The notes: generated by a model not told the origin, from the sequence alone. Shown: positions 8,512 to 17,136, numbered from the stretch's first letter. The stretch is 64,000 nucleotides of DNA from Ruminococcus sp. AM22-13 (GCF_003471165.1 NZ_QRIL01000001.1:1-64000); one strand, 5' to 3'. Made by a program: numbers and translations.

Positions 8512-8561
8512 TAAAAACTATGGGAGACAGTAGTTGTTAAAGTATTATAGTTGAAGTAATA

Positions 8562-8600
8562 AATATGCGCACTGGTGTTAAACTGGTGCGTATATTTTGT
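8562..8600 (+). terminator. Terminator of the secreted protein gene
   Basis: AATATGCGCAC and GTGCGTATATT form an 11-bp stem with one G-T pair, followed by TTGT. It starts 50 bp after the stop codon. A related hairpin (TATACGCAT/ATGCGTATA) sits after the decayed surface-protein tail at 9284. Confidence 0.65.
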
Positions 8601-8605
8601 CGTAT

Positions 8606-8656
8606 AAAAAAGAACTGTTTTGCAGAACAAATCCGGCAAAATCAGTTCTTTTTCAC
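8606..8656 (+). terminator. Second terminator hairpin
   Basis: AAAAAGAACTG and CAGTTCTTTTT form an 11-bp stem around a 25-base loop. A/T-rich tails on both sides make it usable in either direction. Confidence 0.6.
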
Positions 8657-8730
8657 TTTTATATTTCAGAGTCTCAAGACGCGCTTGTTCATTAGCCATT
8701 CAACAACTCCATCACGATCCGTGTGGAGCT

Positions 8731-8763
8731 GCGCTGATAATTCAGCGCGGAGTGAACAGTAAC
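8731..8763 (+). repeat. Fragment of the GTTACTGTTCAC palindromic repeat family
   Basis: The right terminus CGCGGAGTGAACAGTAAC (8746-8763) matches the ends of the complete copies at 21092 and 26810. It is preceded by a small GCGCTGA..TCAGCGC hairpin. The left half of the repeat is missing. Confidence 0.6.
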
Positions 8764-8985
8764 AACCCAGTTAGTCCCTGAATAGTAATCGGATAATGAA
8801 AAGAATTAAAGAAATACGATTGACATATTTAAGTGCCTGGGCTGTTATAATATTAACAACAGACAACAAGAGTGTCTGTCAAGCGTTGAAGTAAGGTGTT
8901 GTACCAGAAGGCAGTGCGTTACCAGCTTTATAAGGGTTTAGCATTTACCACAATCTGGCTAGAGAGCAAAAGCTCTTAAAAGAAA
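8764..8985. other. Intergenic stretch with no intact gene
   Basis: Contains small hairpins, such as AGAGCaaaaGCTCT at about 8961, and a TATAAT-like hexamer near 8843 (GCTGTTATAATATT). I considered a riboswitch but see no recognised consensus. It may hold the decayed front of the surface-protein remnant that follows. Confidence 0.4.
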
Positions 8986-9243
8986 ATGCCGGGAGGCGCT
9001 GCCAAAGTGCAGGGCCTTTCTTTTGTTTGCTTTATAGGAAAGACCTCCCAGATCACTGCAACAGAGATCAAGAAAGACAGACCGATCAAACATCATAGAA
9101 ACATCTGCTACGAAAACAGCAACACTAAAGTAGCAACCGTAACACCAGACGGTATGATCCAGGCAAAATGTAAGAGAACCTGTACAATCTGGGTATATGC
9201 GCAGAACGATGTTTATAAGGCTGTTACAGTAACAGTTAAGTGA
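8986..9243 (+). pseudogene. C-terminal remnant of an Ig-like (BIG2) surface protein
   Basis: The end of this frame (KTSQITATEIKKDRPI, then YENSNTKVATVTPDGMIQAK and WVYAQNDVYKAVTVTVK) is the closing half of a bacterial Ig-like repeat domain at the C-terminus of secreted proteins. The first 20 or so residues look unrelated, there is no start signal or signal peptide, and the gene front is missing. A terminator-like hairpin follows at 9284. It is probably the tail of a second surface gene that once followed the 1209-residue protein. Confidence 0.6.
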
Positions 9244-9283
9244 TACGAAACACTAGACCAGTATCTGTTTAATATGAAAAGGA

Positions 9284-9318
9284 TATACGCATTGGTTATT
9301 CAAAGGCCGATGCGTATA
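9284..9318 (+). terminator. Terminator-like hairpin
   Basis: TATACGCAT and ATGCGTATA form a 9-bp stem with a loop of about 17 bases and a short T run. It resembles the hairpin at 8562, as expected if both surface genes were related. Its position argues against a start at 9274 for the next ORF. Confidence 0.5.
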
Positions 9319-9345
9319 TTAGAAAATAAGGAAGTATCTAAGTAC

Positions 9346-9603
9346 ATGAAAAAAGAGAACCTGTTGGAATATTTGAGGAGAAAGTCAGGAATCCCGTTTT
9401 TGTCAGATCTACGTGATACATATTATTTCAACCATATCGAATTGGAAGTAACAAGAATCCATCCGGATGATTTTGACCTGGATGACTGTAGTAAAACGAT
9501 ACATTATATTACAGGAAAAAATGAGAAATTTACAGATACAGAACAAGCCATGTCATTTTTTATTAAAGTATTACGGATAATGCATAGTGATAGATTCCAA
9601 TGA
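9346..9603 (+). CDS. Small hypothetical protein
   Basis: This 85-residue protein starts at ATG 9346 (MKKENLLEYLRRKSG). The frame is open from 9274, but that start lies inside a hairpin and lacks a binding site, whereas AAGGAAG precedes 9346. The protein is charged and soluble, with an acidic centre (HPDDFDLDD) and a helical end. I do not recognise a family. It is the last gene before the right end of the inverted-repeat cassette, about 70 bp inside it. It is too short to be a transposase. Confidence 0.55.
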   Translation: MKKENLLEYLRRKSGIPFLSDLRDTYYFNHIELEVTRIHPDDFDLDDCSKTIHYITGKNEKFTDTEQAMSFFIKVLRIMHSDRFQ

Positions 9604-9690
9604 AAAGTCCCTGGAACTCTGAAATCCGGGGATGTTTCATTGGAATTTTCTTTTTTAAATGGAATTCAATCATTTTTACTTAAAAGGACA

Positions 9691-9703
9691 TATAGGAAAT
9701 AAG
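9691..9703 (+). repeat. Right 13-bp direct repeat of the 6.1-kb cassette
   Basis: TATAGGAAATAAG directly follows the right terminal inverted repeat and is identical to 3560-3572. Confidence 0.75.
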
Positions 9704-9831
9704 CCAGTTGATAAATGAATTATACCATGAAAGTGGGTTTTTAGCAACATCTATATGAAAAACTCGCGTTTGTCGTATAGATGTAAATAACATAAAACAC
9801 TACTATTTTTTAATATTCATACTGTAATAAA

Positions 9832-9870
9832 GCAAAAAAGCCTGCGCATTTTTTGCACAAGCTTTTTTGC
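9832..9870. terminator. Bidirectional terminator
   Basis: GCAAAAAAGC and GCTTTTTTGC form a perfect 10-bp outer stem, with TGCGCA/TTGCACA pairing partly inside. The A and T runs on both arms suit termination from either side. It separates the cassette from the thioesterase gene that ends at 9928. Confidence 0.75.
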
Positions 9871-9927
9871 TTTATATTAGCTAATTTAATTTTAGAATTA
9901 CTGTTTTATAATATTTATAATAACAAT

Positions 9928-10347
9928 TTATATACAATTTGCTATTATGCAATCCAATTCAGGAATTTCTTTTTTGACAGATATTAATTTTTCATTTTTA
10001 AGGAAACAATGTCTGGAATAGGCGGTTGTACAAACTTCATTTCTGGTTGTATTAAAGAATTCATAATTAAATTCAAGGGAAATTCCATTATATTTTTTAA
10101 TACTGACACGAACCTGTATTTCATCGTCAAAAAAAACCTGTTTTTTGTATGCGACAGAAATTTCTACCACTGGAGAAATAACTCCCAGTTCTTCCACTTT
10201 TTTATAGCTGAATCCCATCTGATTCATATAGCCGATTCGGGCTTCTTCCATCCACTTTACATAATTGGAATGATGAATGATTCCCATCTGATCAGTTTCA
10301 TGATATTGTGCTTTTCTGCAATAAGTATATGTTTTTAGTGATTCCAT
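9928..10347 (-). CDS. Acyl-CoA thioesterase, 4HBT/YbgC family
   Basis: This 139-residue hotdog-fold protein has the 4-hydroxybenzoyl-CoA thioesterase signature YHETDQMGIIHHSNYVKWME, whose Asp is the catalytic residue of this family. The length is normal for YbgC/FcbC proteins. It would hydrolyse short or medium acyl-CoA, or act on an acyl carrier; the substrate cannot be read from sequence. It is transcribed alone, ahead of the bidirectional terminator at 9832. A second, YciA-like thioesterase lies at 61394. Confidence 0.85.
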   Translation of the reverse strand: MESLKTYTYCRKAQYHETDQMGIIHHSNYVKWMEEARIGYMNQMGFSYKKVEELGVISPVVEISVAYKKQVFFDDEIQVRVSIKKYNGISLEFNYEFFNTTRNEVCTTAYSRHCFLKNEKLISVKKEIPELDCIIANCI

Positions 10348-10408
10348 AAGTTTCCTCTTTTTCTATTATTAGGTTTTTAGGTTTAACCCCGGGTTCATTA
10401 ATGAGTGA

Positions 10409-11962
10409 TCATGAAGGCTTTTTTACATAGTTCAGAGGATCCTGATTTACGCCATTTACTATCACTCCAAAATGAAGATGCGGACCTGTACTGTTTCCTG
10501 TACTTCCCACATATCCAATAATATCCCCTTTTGATACCTTATCTCCGACACTCAGCTTTGGATTAAATTTGGACTGGTGCATATATTCTGTGATAAGTCC
10601 CTTACCATTATGATTTATCTTAGTATAATATCCTGCACCGCCTGAAGCAGATGGTGATAACATAGCAACAATCGTTCCTGATGCCGCAGCGTAAATAGGT
10701 GTACCCGTTGGAGCAGGAATATCAATTCCTTTATGGTTAGTGGAACCAATTCCGCCTGGTGACTGACGATATCCGAAATAGCTGCTGATATAAGAATAAC
10801 CGGAGCTTAATGGCCATCTAAAAGAAACACCATTCTGATATCCAGGGATAAGAGCTCCATTTTCTCCGACATAATTATCGTCATCAATCCACTGACTTGT
10901 AGCCAGAACACCCGTAGAAGAATTGAGATAATACTTCTCTCCGTCTACCGAAATCCATCCGGTTTCTCGTTCACACGTCGACGGATTCATATAATATTTT
11001 TTACCACTTACGGTCAGCCAGCCTGAAGCAAGTACTCCATTTGACTCTGAATAATAATGGGAACCATTCTTAGTAAACCATTTACTACAGGAAAGTTTTC
11101 CATCGGATTCAAAATAATATCTTTTTCCTGAAGAAGCTTTCAGAATAATATCGTCATAACGAATGCCATTTGTTTTTTTGAAGTAATATTTATGACCATT
11201 GATCGTTTGCCATCCTGTAAGTAATTTACAGTCTGATTCACGAAAATAACGGTAATAGGAATCTGGTTTATAAAAGCCTTTGACTAACTTACCATTTGAA
11301 CCGGCATAATAATAAGAACCATCCGTTTCTTTATACCACCCACTTGTGACAAGCTGACCTGTGTTTCGGTTAAAAGAATACCAGGATCCTTTAACTTTCA
11401 GGCGGCCTTTGGCCATCGTTCCATTTGCCTGAAGGTAATAAGTAGAGTTTCCATTTTTACGAAAACAGTTCTTATACATTTTTCCTTTTTCACTGAAACA
11501 ATAATAAACATTATTGACTTTATGGAAACCGGCTCTTACTGCTCCATCATTCCAGAAATAGTATTTATTTCCAGCTGCTGTGGTAATCCAGCCAGTGTAC
11601 ATATATCCTTTTTTCGCATCAAAGAAATAGGTCTTTCCATTGACTGTCTGCCACCCGGTAAGCATTTTTCCTTTGGAGTTAAAACAGTATTTTTTTCCAC
11701 TGATTGTAAGAATTCCGGCCTTTGCTGCCCCTGTTTTTCCAAAATAATATTTATTTCCGGCAACACTCTGATACCATCCGGTAGCTTTTTTGCCGTTTTT
11801 GTCATAATAATACCAGCTACCATTTTTCATTACAAAACCCGTTTGTTTCTTGGTGGTTGTTGCTGCTTTAACTGATACCGTAGAATATTGTGTAATTCCT
11901 CCACAAAAAATAAGTGACAGAATAAACAGAAAAACCGGTAAAATAAACTTTTTTTTCTTCAT
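10409..11962 (-). CDS. Secreted cell-wall endopeptidase: CW-binding repeats plus M23 domain
   Basis: This 517-residue protein has a signal peptide (FILPVFLFILSLIFCGG, cut after VKA near residue 34). Residues 40-370 are about 15 choline/cell-wall-binding-type repeats (GWxxxxGxxYYF, for example GWYQSVAGNKYYFGKTG). The C-terminal 120 residues form an M23 metallopeptidase with zinc ligands in NHKGIDI and HLHFGV. M23 enzymes cut peptidoglycan cross-bridges or stems. Aromatic repeats of this kind bind choline or wall polymers in relatives. It probably acts in wall turnover or daughter-cell separation. The gene is monocistronic and follows a short dtd-like remnant. Confidence 0.9.
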   Translation of the reverse strand: MKKKKFILPVFLFILSLIFCGGITQYSTVSVKAATTTKKQTGFVMKNGSWYYYDKNGKKATGWYQSVAGNKYYFGKTGAAKAGILTISGKKYCFNSKGKMLTGWQTVNGKTYFFDAKKGYMYTGWITTAAGNKYYFWNDGAVRAGFHKVNNVYYCFSEKGKMYKNCFRKNGNSTYYLQANGTMAKGRLKVKGSWYSFNRNTGQLVTSGWYKETDGSYYYAGSNGKLVKGFYKPDSYYRYFRESDCKLLTGWQTINGHKYYFKKTNGIRYDDIILKASSGKRYYFESDGKLSCSKWFTKNGSHYYSESNGVLASGWLTVSGKKYYMNPSTCERETGWISVDGEKYYLNSSTGVLATSQWIDDDNYVGENGALIPGYQNGVSFRWPLSSGYSYISSYFGYRQSPGGIGSTNHKGIDIPAPTGTPIYAAASGTIVAMLSPSASGGAGYYTKINHNGKGLITEYMHQSKFNPKLSVGDKVSKGDIIGYVGSTGNSTGPHLHFGVIVNGVNQDPLNYVKKPS

Positions 11963-11998
11963 ATTACTCTCCTGTCATATATGATCTGAAGCATAATC

Positions 11999-12091
11999 TC
12001 AAAACCATAAAATAGATTCATCGAGAATGATGGTAAAAGGACCGTCATTCTCAAGATCTGCGTAATTTACACGTTGAATCAATAATTTCAT
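11999..12091 (-). pseudogene. Short ORF resembling the start of D-aminoacyl-tRNA deacylase (dtd)
   Basis: A 30-codon frame begins MKLLIQRVNYADLENDG, similar to the MKxVIQRVxxAxVxxDG opening of Dtd, then diverges and stops. It has its own AGGAG site, and its ATG overlaps the TGA of the upstream AI-2E gene (ATGA), as in translationally coupled pairs. A complete Dtd has about 150 residues, so this is probably a truncated remnant. The resemblance rests on only about 17 residues. Confidence 0.35.
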
Positions 12092-13545
12092 TTATTTTTC
12101 TCCTGTGTATTTTTAAATTCGAGATATTTATTTTTCAAAAAATGCCACCCTTTTTTTATATATTTCCATATAACCTGCAAAATCTGTAAGATATATTTCC
12201 ATATAAGCATAACAAACCTGGAAAATGGATTCCATATCTTCATAAAGAAATTATTCCGTTTTTCCTCAAGCTTTTCAGAGGATAATCTGTGAGACTCTTC
12301 TTTGCGAAATGGAATCGCCTCACCTGTTTCTGTATCCAGACAATCTATGTTTACGTAGGTTTCTTCTTCTACTGGCATTTTTCTGTCAACTAAGGAGTGG
12401 TCAATCAGCCTCCATACCATAGCGTAAAGTACAGCAAAAACAGGAACTCCTGCGATCATACCAGGAATGCCAAAGAGTCCGCCGCCAATTAAGATGGCAA
12501 CAATAACCATGAAACTGGAAAGTCCCGTGGATTCCCCGAGAATCTTTGGACCGAGAATATTTCCATCAAACTGCTGAAGAAGCAGAATGAAAATAGCAAA
12601 ATATAAACCTTTGATAGGATCTACTACCAAAATCAGGAAAATACAAGGGATAGCTCCGATATAAGGTCCAAAAAACGGAATAACATTTGTTACACCGATA
12701 ATAACACTGACCAGAATTGGAAATGGCATATGCAAAAGTAACATTCCGATATAACACAAAACGCCAATGATGGCAGAATCAAGAAGCTTGCCGTATATGA
12801 AACCGCCAAAAGTTTTATGAGTGAAACGCATAGAATGAATGAGTGTATTTGCCCATTTGTGCGGCAGTACGGCATATACAAGCATTTTACTTTTGGCAAC
12901 AAATTTTTCCTTATCTGTTAATACATATAAAGCAACGATTGCACCGATCAGAAAGTTCTTCATGAAAATCAGGATATCAAAAATACCGGCAGAAACATTT
13001 TTTAGCATATCCTGCATTTGTGGTAGAATGTTGGTGGTAAGATAATCCTGTGCTTTTGTGGAATACTGATTGATCATGTCAATCATATCAGAATTCATAT
13101 TCCATCCGTGCTCCACAAAGGAATTAAGCCATTTTTCAATAACTTTCACATAATATGGAAAGCTGTAAATAATGCTCATGATACTTCGGATCAACTGTGG
13201 AAGTATCATCATAATTAATGCATAAATAATGACCCAGAATAAAAACATAGAAAAAAGGACACATGCCCATCGAATGGCTCGTCTTCCCTTCTTCTGTAAC
13301 TGGATATTGTGTTTTTCAAGCTGTGGATAGATCAATTTCTGTTCAAAAAGATTTATCAGTGGACTGAGAATATAGGCTAATATCACACCATAGATAATAG
13401 GTGCCATGATTCCCAAAAATGTTTTAATACCCACAATAAGGGTCTTCATATGAAAGATGCCATAATAAAACAGCATACTGGCGGCAATTACCAGAAAAGC
13501 CGTCACACCCCAGTGTAAATAGCGGTTATCCCAACGAAACTTCAT
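12088..13545 (-). CDS. AI-2E family transporter (PerM/YtvI-like)
   Basis: The protein has 485 residues from ATG 13545, chosen because AAGGAGG lies 5 bases upstream; an ATG 8 codons earlier lacks one. It has paired N-terminal membrane segments (WGVTAFLVIAASMLFYYGIF and GIMAPIIYGVILAYILSPL), a central soluble part, and the C-terminal cluster of segments with the family PFFGPYIGAIPC and GGLFGIPGMIAGVP loops. The family includes the E. coli AI-2 exporter TqsA and Na+/H+ antiporters, so the substrate is unknown. The C-terminal cytoplasmic tail is long and basic, with an aromatic repeat (IWKYILQILQVIWKYIKKGW). Confidence 0.88.
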   Translation of the reverse strand: MKFRWDNRYLHWGVTAFLVIAASMLFYYGIFHMKTLIVGIKTFLGIMAPIIYGVILAYILSPLINLFEQKLIYPQLEKHNIQLQKKGRRAIRWACVLFSMFLFWVIIYALIMMILPQLIRSIMSIIYSFPYYVKVIEKWLNSFVEHGWNMNSDMIDMINQYSTKAQDYLTTNILPQMQDMLKNVSAGIFDILIFMKNFLIGAIVALYVLTDKEKFVAKSKMLVYAVLPHKWANTLIHSMRFTHKTFGGFIYGKLLDSAIIGVLCYIGMLLLHMPFPILVSVIIGVTNVIPFFGPYIGAIPCIFLILVVDPIKGLYFAIFILLLQQFDGNILGPKILGESTGLSSFMVIVAILIGGGLFGIPGMIAGVPVFAVLYAMVWRLIDHSLVDRKMPVEEETYVNIDCLDTETGEAIPFRKEESHRLSSEKLEEKRNNFFMKIWNPFSRFVMLIWKYILQILQVIWKYIKKGWHFLKNKYLEFKNTQEKNK

Positions 13546-13569
13546 AACGTCCTCCTTTTTATTTAACAT

Positions 13570-13903
13570 GGTACGATTATAACATTTTTTTTAAGGAATG
13601 TCTCTTGATTTTATGAAAAATTAATATATAAAAAAATATTTGTGATACTGAGGACAAAATAGTTGCTGTTCACTCCGTTCTCAGTATCACAAAATAAACA
13701 ATAACTCAAATATTTTAAACTACACATAAATCATAATATAGCTCCTGGAATAAGTATACATAATATAGTTATGGTAAATGTGATATTTAAAAAATGAACA
13801 GTAAAAAAGAACAGCTTGCTCATTTAAAGAGATTCATTTAAAAAATCTTCAATCAAAAATCTTTAGCTGAGCTACTGTTCTTTTTATTATATAAGAGTTT
13901 TAT
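13570..13903. repeat. Intergenic hairpins, one containing a fragment of the GTTACTGTTCAC family
   Basis: TTTGTGATACTGAG (about 13639-13652) and CTCAGTATCACAAAA (13680-13694) are long inverted arms. Between them lies GTTGCTGTTCACTCCGTTC, a reversed copy of the right end of the palindromic repeat family with one change. The rest of the gap is AT-rich and without a gene. Confidence 0.55.
13804..13886. terminator. Large hairpin after the cytidylate-kinase-like gene
   Basis: AAAAAGAACAG..TTGCTCA pairs with TGAGCTACTGTTCTTTTT around a loop of about 45 bases. It ends 17 bp before the minus-strand gene that finishes at 13903 and would work as its terminator. Confidence 0.5.
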
Positions 13904-14538
13904 TATTTTTTCATAGAATCAAAAATCTCAATTGCCTGAATGATTGCCTTAGCCGCACCATCAATGCCAAGTTTACTACTGTCCACACAGAGATTATAGC
14001 TTGCAGCAGCGCCCCATTTTTTGTTTGTGTAGTAGTTATAATAACTGGAACGGCTCTTATCGGTCTTGTTGATCATATCTTTTGCTTCTTTTGCCGTTTT
14101 GTTGTGTTTCTGAGAAAGACGGCTGATTCGCCAGTCTGTATCTGCATGTACAAAAACACTGAAGCAGTCTTTGTATTCTGCCAATGCATAGTCTGCACAT
14201 CTTCCGACCATAACGCAAGGACCTTCTGAAGCCAGTTTCTTAATTGCGTCAAACTGTGCAAGAAATACTTTATGATTCATCGGCATATCAGTAAATCCTG
14301 AAGAGGAATATCCAAAGGAATATGTATCCATTACCAATGAATATAAAAAGCTGTTGGTAGGTTTCTCGTCATGATTCTCAAAAAGTTCCTTGCAGATACC
14401 ACTTTCATTTGCAGCATGTTCAAGAAGCTCTTTATCATAGCATTTAATACCGAAATATTTGGCAACTTCCTGTCCTATCTGTCTTCCGCCACTGCCATAT
14501 TCACGACCTATTGTAATAATTGAACTTGTACTGTTCAT
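13903..14538 (-). CDS. Cytidylate kinase-like family protein
   Basis: This 211-residue protein has the P-loop IGREYGSGGRQIG and the family features GRCADYAL, DWRISRL and KTDKSRSSYYNYYT. The family is related to CMP kinase but lacks several nucleoside-binding parts, and its true substrate is not established. It is common in Clostridia as a stand-alone gene. A GGGAG ribosome binding site precedes the ATG. It lies 66 bp downstream of rluD on the same strand and may be the last gene of that operon. Confidence 0.85.
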   Translation of the reverse strand: MNSTSSIITIGREYGSGGRQIGQEVAKYFGIKCYDKELLEHAANESGICKELFENHDEKPTNSFLYSLVMDTYSFGYSSSGFTDMPMNHKVFLAQFDAIKKLASEGPCVMVGRCADYALAEYKDCFSVFVHADTDWRISRLSQKHNKTAKEAKDMINKTDKSRSSYYNYYTNKKWGAAASYNLCVDSSKLGIDGAAKAIIQAIEIFDSMKK

Positions 14539-14604
14539 AATCTACACTCCCTTCTGTTATGGATTCAATAGAAATATTATACAATACTTTTGCGGAAATG
14601 CAAA

Positions 14605-15519
14605 CTATTTTCGCAATTTTTCTAATAATTTAAGAAAGTATTCAGGTAAAGGAGCTGTAAATTCCATATATTGACCAGTGGATGGATGAACAAAGCCGAG
14701 AATCATTGCATGAAGTGTCTGTCCTTGTAAATGATAAGGATTTTTCCCTGAACCGTATACTTCGTCGCCAAGCAGAGGATGCCCGATACTTGTCATGTGT
14801 ACTCGAATCTGGTGTGTTCTTCCTGTTTCCAAGCGGCATTCCACATAGGTGGCATTTTTAAAACGTTCTAACACTTTATAATGTGTAACAGCATCTTTTC
14901 CGTTCTTATAGTTAATAGACATTTTCTTTCGGTCAACCGGATGACGTCCGATCGGACCTTCAATAGTTCCTTCATCTTCTTTTAAAACACCTGCCACGAT
15001 TGCACGATATCTACGCTTAATAGAGTGCTCTTTTAGTTGCTCTGCCAGGTCGCGGTGAGCATTATCATTTTTACATACAAGAAGTGCACCAGTGGTATCT
15101 TTATCGATTCTGTGGACAATTCCGGGACGAAGAACACCGTTAATGCCGGACAGATTATCTTTGCAATGAAACATAATTGCATTTACCAGTGTACCAGAAG
15201 TGTGTCCGGCACTTGGATGAACGACCATTCCCTTTGGTTTATTTACAATAAGCACATCCTCATCTTCATAAAGAATATCCAGAGGAATATCTTCGGGAAG
15301 GATATCCGGTTCTTCCATATCCGGAACTTCCAGGGAAATATCGTCCTGATCCTGAACTTTATAGTTAGCCTTTACAGGAGAACCATTCACCATTATTTTC
15401 TGCTCTTTAAGCAGTTTCTGAATATAAGATCGTGATAATTTTTCATTTTTTTCAGAAAGATAGCGGTCAATCCGAATACCGGACTGACCGTCAGAAACGT
15501 GATAATTAAGAATTTCCAT
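14605..15519 (-). CDS. rluD: RluA/RluD-family rRNA pseudouridine synthase
   Basis: This 304-residue protein has an N-terminal S4 RNA-binding domain (GIRIDRYLSEKNEKLSRSYI) and a catalytic domain with the family motif HRIDKDTTGALLV, in which the Asp attacks the uridine. The final motif LETGRTHQIRVHM is also present. It would isomerise uridines in 23S rRNA. RluD is the closest well-known type, but the exact site is not certain. It follows lspA by 4 bp, the usual lspA-rluD order in Firmicutes. Confidence 0.9.
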   Translation of the reverse strand: MEILNYHVSDGQSGIRIDRYLSEKNEKLSRSYIQKLLKEQKIMVNGSPVKANYKVQDQDDISLEVPDMEEPDILPEDIPLDILYEDEDVLIVNKPKGMVVHPSAGHTSGTLVNAIMFHCKDNLSGINGVLRPGIVHRIDKDTTGALLVCKNDNAHRDLAEQLKEHSIKRRYRAIVAGVLKEDEGTIEGPIGRHPVDRKKMSINYKNGKDAVTHYKVLERFKNATYVECRLETGRTHQIRVHMTSIGHPLLGDEVYGSGKNPYHLQGQTLHAMILGFVHPSTGQYMEFTAPLPEYFLKLLEKLRK

Positions 15520-15523
15520 AGTA

Positions 15524-16048
15524 TTATTCCTTTTTTATTCGTAAAAAATCATAATCTTCATCATTTTTGTATTTAAAACATACCAATATGATAAGCAATA
15601 CGCCGCTGCATACAACGTAGATATCGGCCACGTTAAATACAGGAAAATCAATAAGTGAAAAATAAATAAAATCTACCACATAGTCTCTGAATACTCTGTC
15701 AATAAAATTTCCCAAAGCCCCAGAAACCATTATAAGAGAAGTTATAGTAAGAGGCAGATAATAGGTATTTCGTGGAATCCGAGCATATACATAGGCAAAT
15801 ACACCAAAAAATAAAAGACACAAAATCACAAATACTGGGATTTTACCTTCAAACAGACCAAATGCCATTCCACGATTTTCAAGATAATGTAGCTGAAGAA
15901 CTCCGGGAATAAGATTTATATCAGGTCTACCTTTCAGATAAGTGAGAACCAGATACTTACTCCCCTGATCCAGAATTGTCAGCGCAAAGATGGCAATACA
16001 GCCTAGAAGCCAATGCTTCCAGGCTGGTTTTGTTGAATTTATGCTCAT
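15524..16048 (-). CDS. lspA: Lipoprotein signal peptidase (signal peptidase II)
   Basis: This 174-residue membrane protein has four predicted segments. The catalytic Asp motifs are NRGMAFGLF followed later by GNFIDRVFRDYVVDFI, the GNxxDR and VDF aspartates of the family. It cuts the signal peptide of diacylglyceryl-modified lipoproteins at the membrane. Its ATG overlaps the stop of aroB (ATGA), indicating translational coupling. An N-terminal extension of about 10 residues is present before the first segment. Confidence 0.95.
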   Translation of the reverse strand: MSINSTKPAWKHWLLGCIAIFALTILDQGSKYLVLTYLKGRPDINLIPGVLQLHYLENRGMAFGLFEGKIPVFVILCLLFFGVFAYVYARIPRNTYYLPLTITSLIMVSGALGNFIDRVFRDYVVDFIYFSLIDFPVFNVADIYVVCSGVLLIILVCFKYKNDEDYDFLRIKKE

Positions 16049-17136
16049 ACGAGAATCTCCCCGATTGCCTGAAGTAATTCGTCGTCTGTAACTGTTTTGT
16101 CAATAAAACTTTTACCAATTCCGTCCATAAGAATAAATTTGATATGTCCGTCTTCCATCTTCTTATCTTTCTTAGTTGCTGCGAGAATATCTTCGGCTTT
16201 CAGTAAATCGACGGAAAGAGGCAACTTATAAGAAGAACATCCATTTCGAATCTCTTCATATTCGTGTTCAGTCAGCAATCCTCTATTCATGGAAAGACAG
16301 GCAGCCGCAATCAGACCGATACCGACACACTGTCCATGAAGCAGCTGAAAATCTTTGAGTTTCTCTACGGCATGACCAACTGTATGACCAAGATTTAGAA
16401 GAGCACGTTCGCCCTGTTCTTTGGGATCTCGTTCTACTACACCAGCCTTAATTTCACAACATCTGCGAATCATTTTAGAGAGCATACCTAAATCCAGTTC
16501 GCTGATTGTCTCTTGATTCTGGCATACAAAGCGGAAGAAATCGCCATCGCAAATCAGACCTGTCTTAAGAATCTCGCCCATACCACAGGTAAATTCACGC
16601 TCTGGAAGAGACTGTAAAGTACTCATATTCATATATACAAGACGTGGCTGATGGAACGCTCCTACCATATTTTTATACTGAAGAAAGTCGACTCCGGTTT
16701 TACCGCCTACACTACTGTCGACCTGGGCAAGAAGGGTGGTAGGAACCTGAATAAAGTCAATTCCTCTTAAATAAGTTGCTGCACCAAAGCCAGTCAGATC
16801 ACCTACAACTCCACCACCTAATGCAACCAGAAGACCTTTACGATCCATTTCGTTTTCAATCAGAGTTTTATATAATTCCTGTACAGTAGATAGGTTTTTA
16901 TTCTTTTCACCGGCTTCAAATTCAAAAGAAAACACACTTGAAGAGATTTCTTGAAAAATTGTTTTGACGGAATCAAGATAAAGTGGTGCTACATGACTGT
17001 CTGTTACGATACAGATTTTTCGTCCATCCAGTCCTTCTTCTTTAAGTGCACGGGCAAGATTTTTAAAGTCATTTTCGAAATAAATAGGATAATGAAAATC
17101 TCCTTCTCGTTTGACAAGTAATTTCTGTTCTGCCAT
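16045..17136 (-). CDS. aroB: 3-dehydroquinate synthase
   Basis: The protein has 363 residues starting at MAEQKLLVKREGD (17136), behind AAAGGAGAG; upstream codons in frame lack a site. The NAD-binding motif GGGVVGDLTGFGAATYLRG and the metal-binding region (GEILKTGLICD, LLNLGHTVGHAVE) are intact. It converts DAHP to 3-dehydroquinate in the shikimate pathway in the cytoplasm. It sits within a division/translation block and is coupled to lspA, an association of location rather than pathway. Confidence 0.95.
   Translation of the reverse strand: MAEQKLLVKREGDFHYPIYFENDFKNLARALKEEGLDGRKICIVTDSHVAPLYLDSVKTIFQEISSSVFSFEFEAGEKNKNLSTVQELYKTLIENEMDRKGLLVALGGGVVGDLTGFGAATYLRGIDFIQVPTTLLAQVDSSVGGKTGVDFLQYKNMVGAFHQPRLVYMNMSTLQSLPEREFTCGMGEILKTGLICDGDFFRFVCQNQETISELDLGMLSKMIRRCCEIKAGVVERDPKEQGERALLNLGHTVGHAVEKLKDFQLLHGQCVGIGLIAAACLSMNRGLLTEHEYEEIRNGCSSYKLPLSVDLLKAEDILAATKKDKKMEDGHIKFILMDGIGKSFIDKTVTDDELLQAIGEILV

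Larger units (their letters stand above)
3573..9690. mobile_element. 6.1-kb inverted-repeat-bounded cassette without intact transposase
   Basis: The left end starts TGTCCTTTTAAGTA (3573-3586) and the right end is its exact complement TACTTAAAAGGACA (9677-9690). The match extends to 21 of 23 bases. Perfect 13-bp direct repeats flank it at 3560-3572 and 9691-9703. Inside are subterminal repeats, an IS66 transposase relic, a 1209-residue secreted protein, a decayed surface-protein tail and a small ORF. No intact transposase is present. Long target duplications of 10-13 bp are typical of IS4/IS231-type elements, and transposase-less IS231 cassettes carrying passenger genes are known, so this could be a mobile insertion cassette moved in trans. 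The family assignment is inference. Confidence 0.7.

Noticed and set aside
8820-9000. Possible riboswitch before the surface-protein remnant
   Set aside because: Several small hairpins but no match to cyclic di-GMP, preQ1 or other consensus cores that I can recognise.
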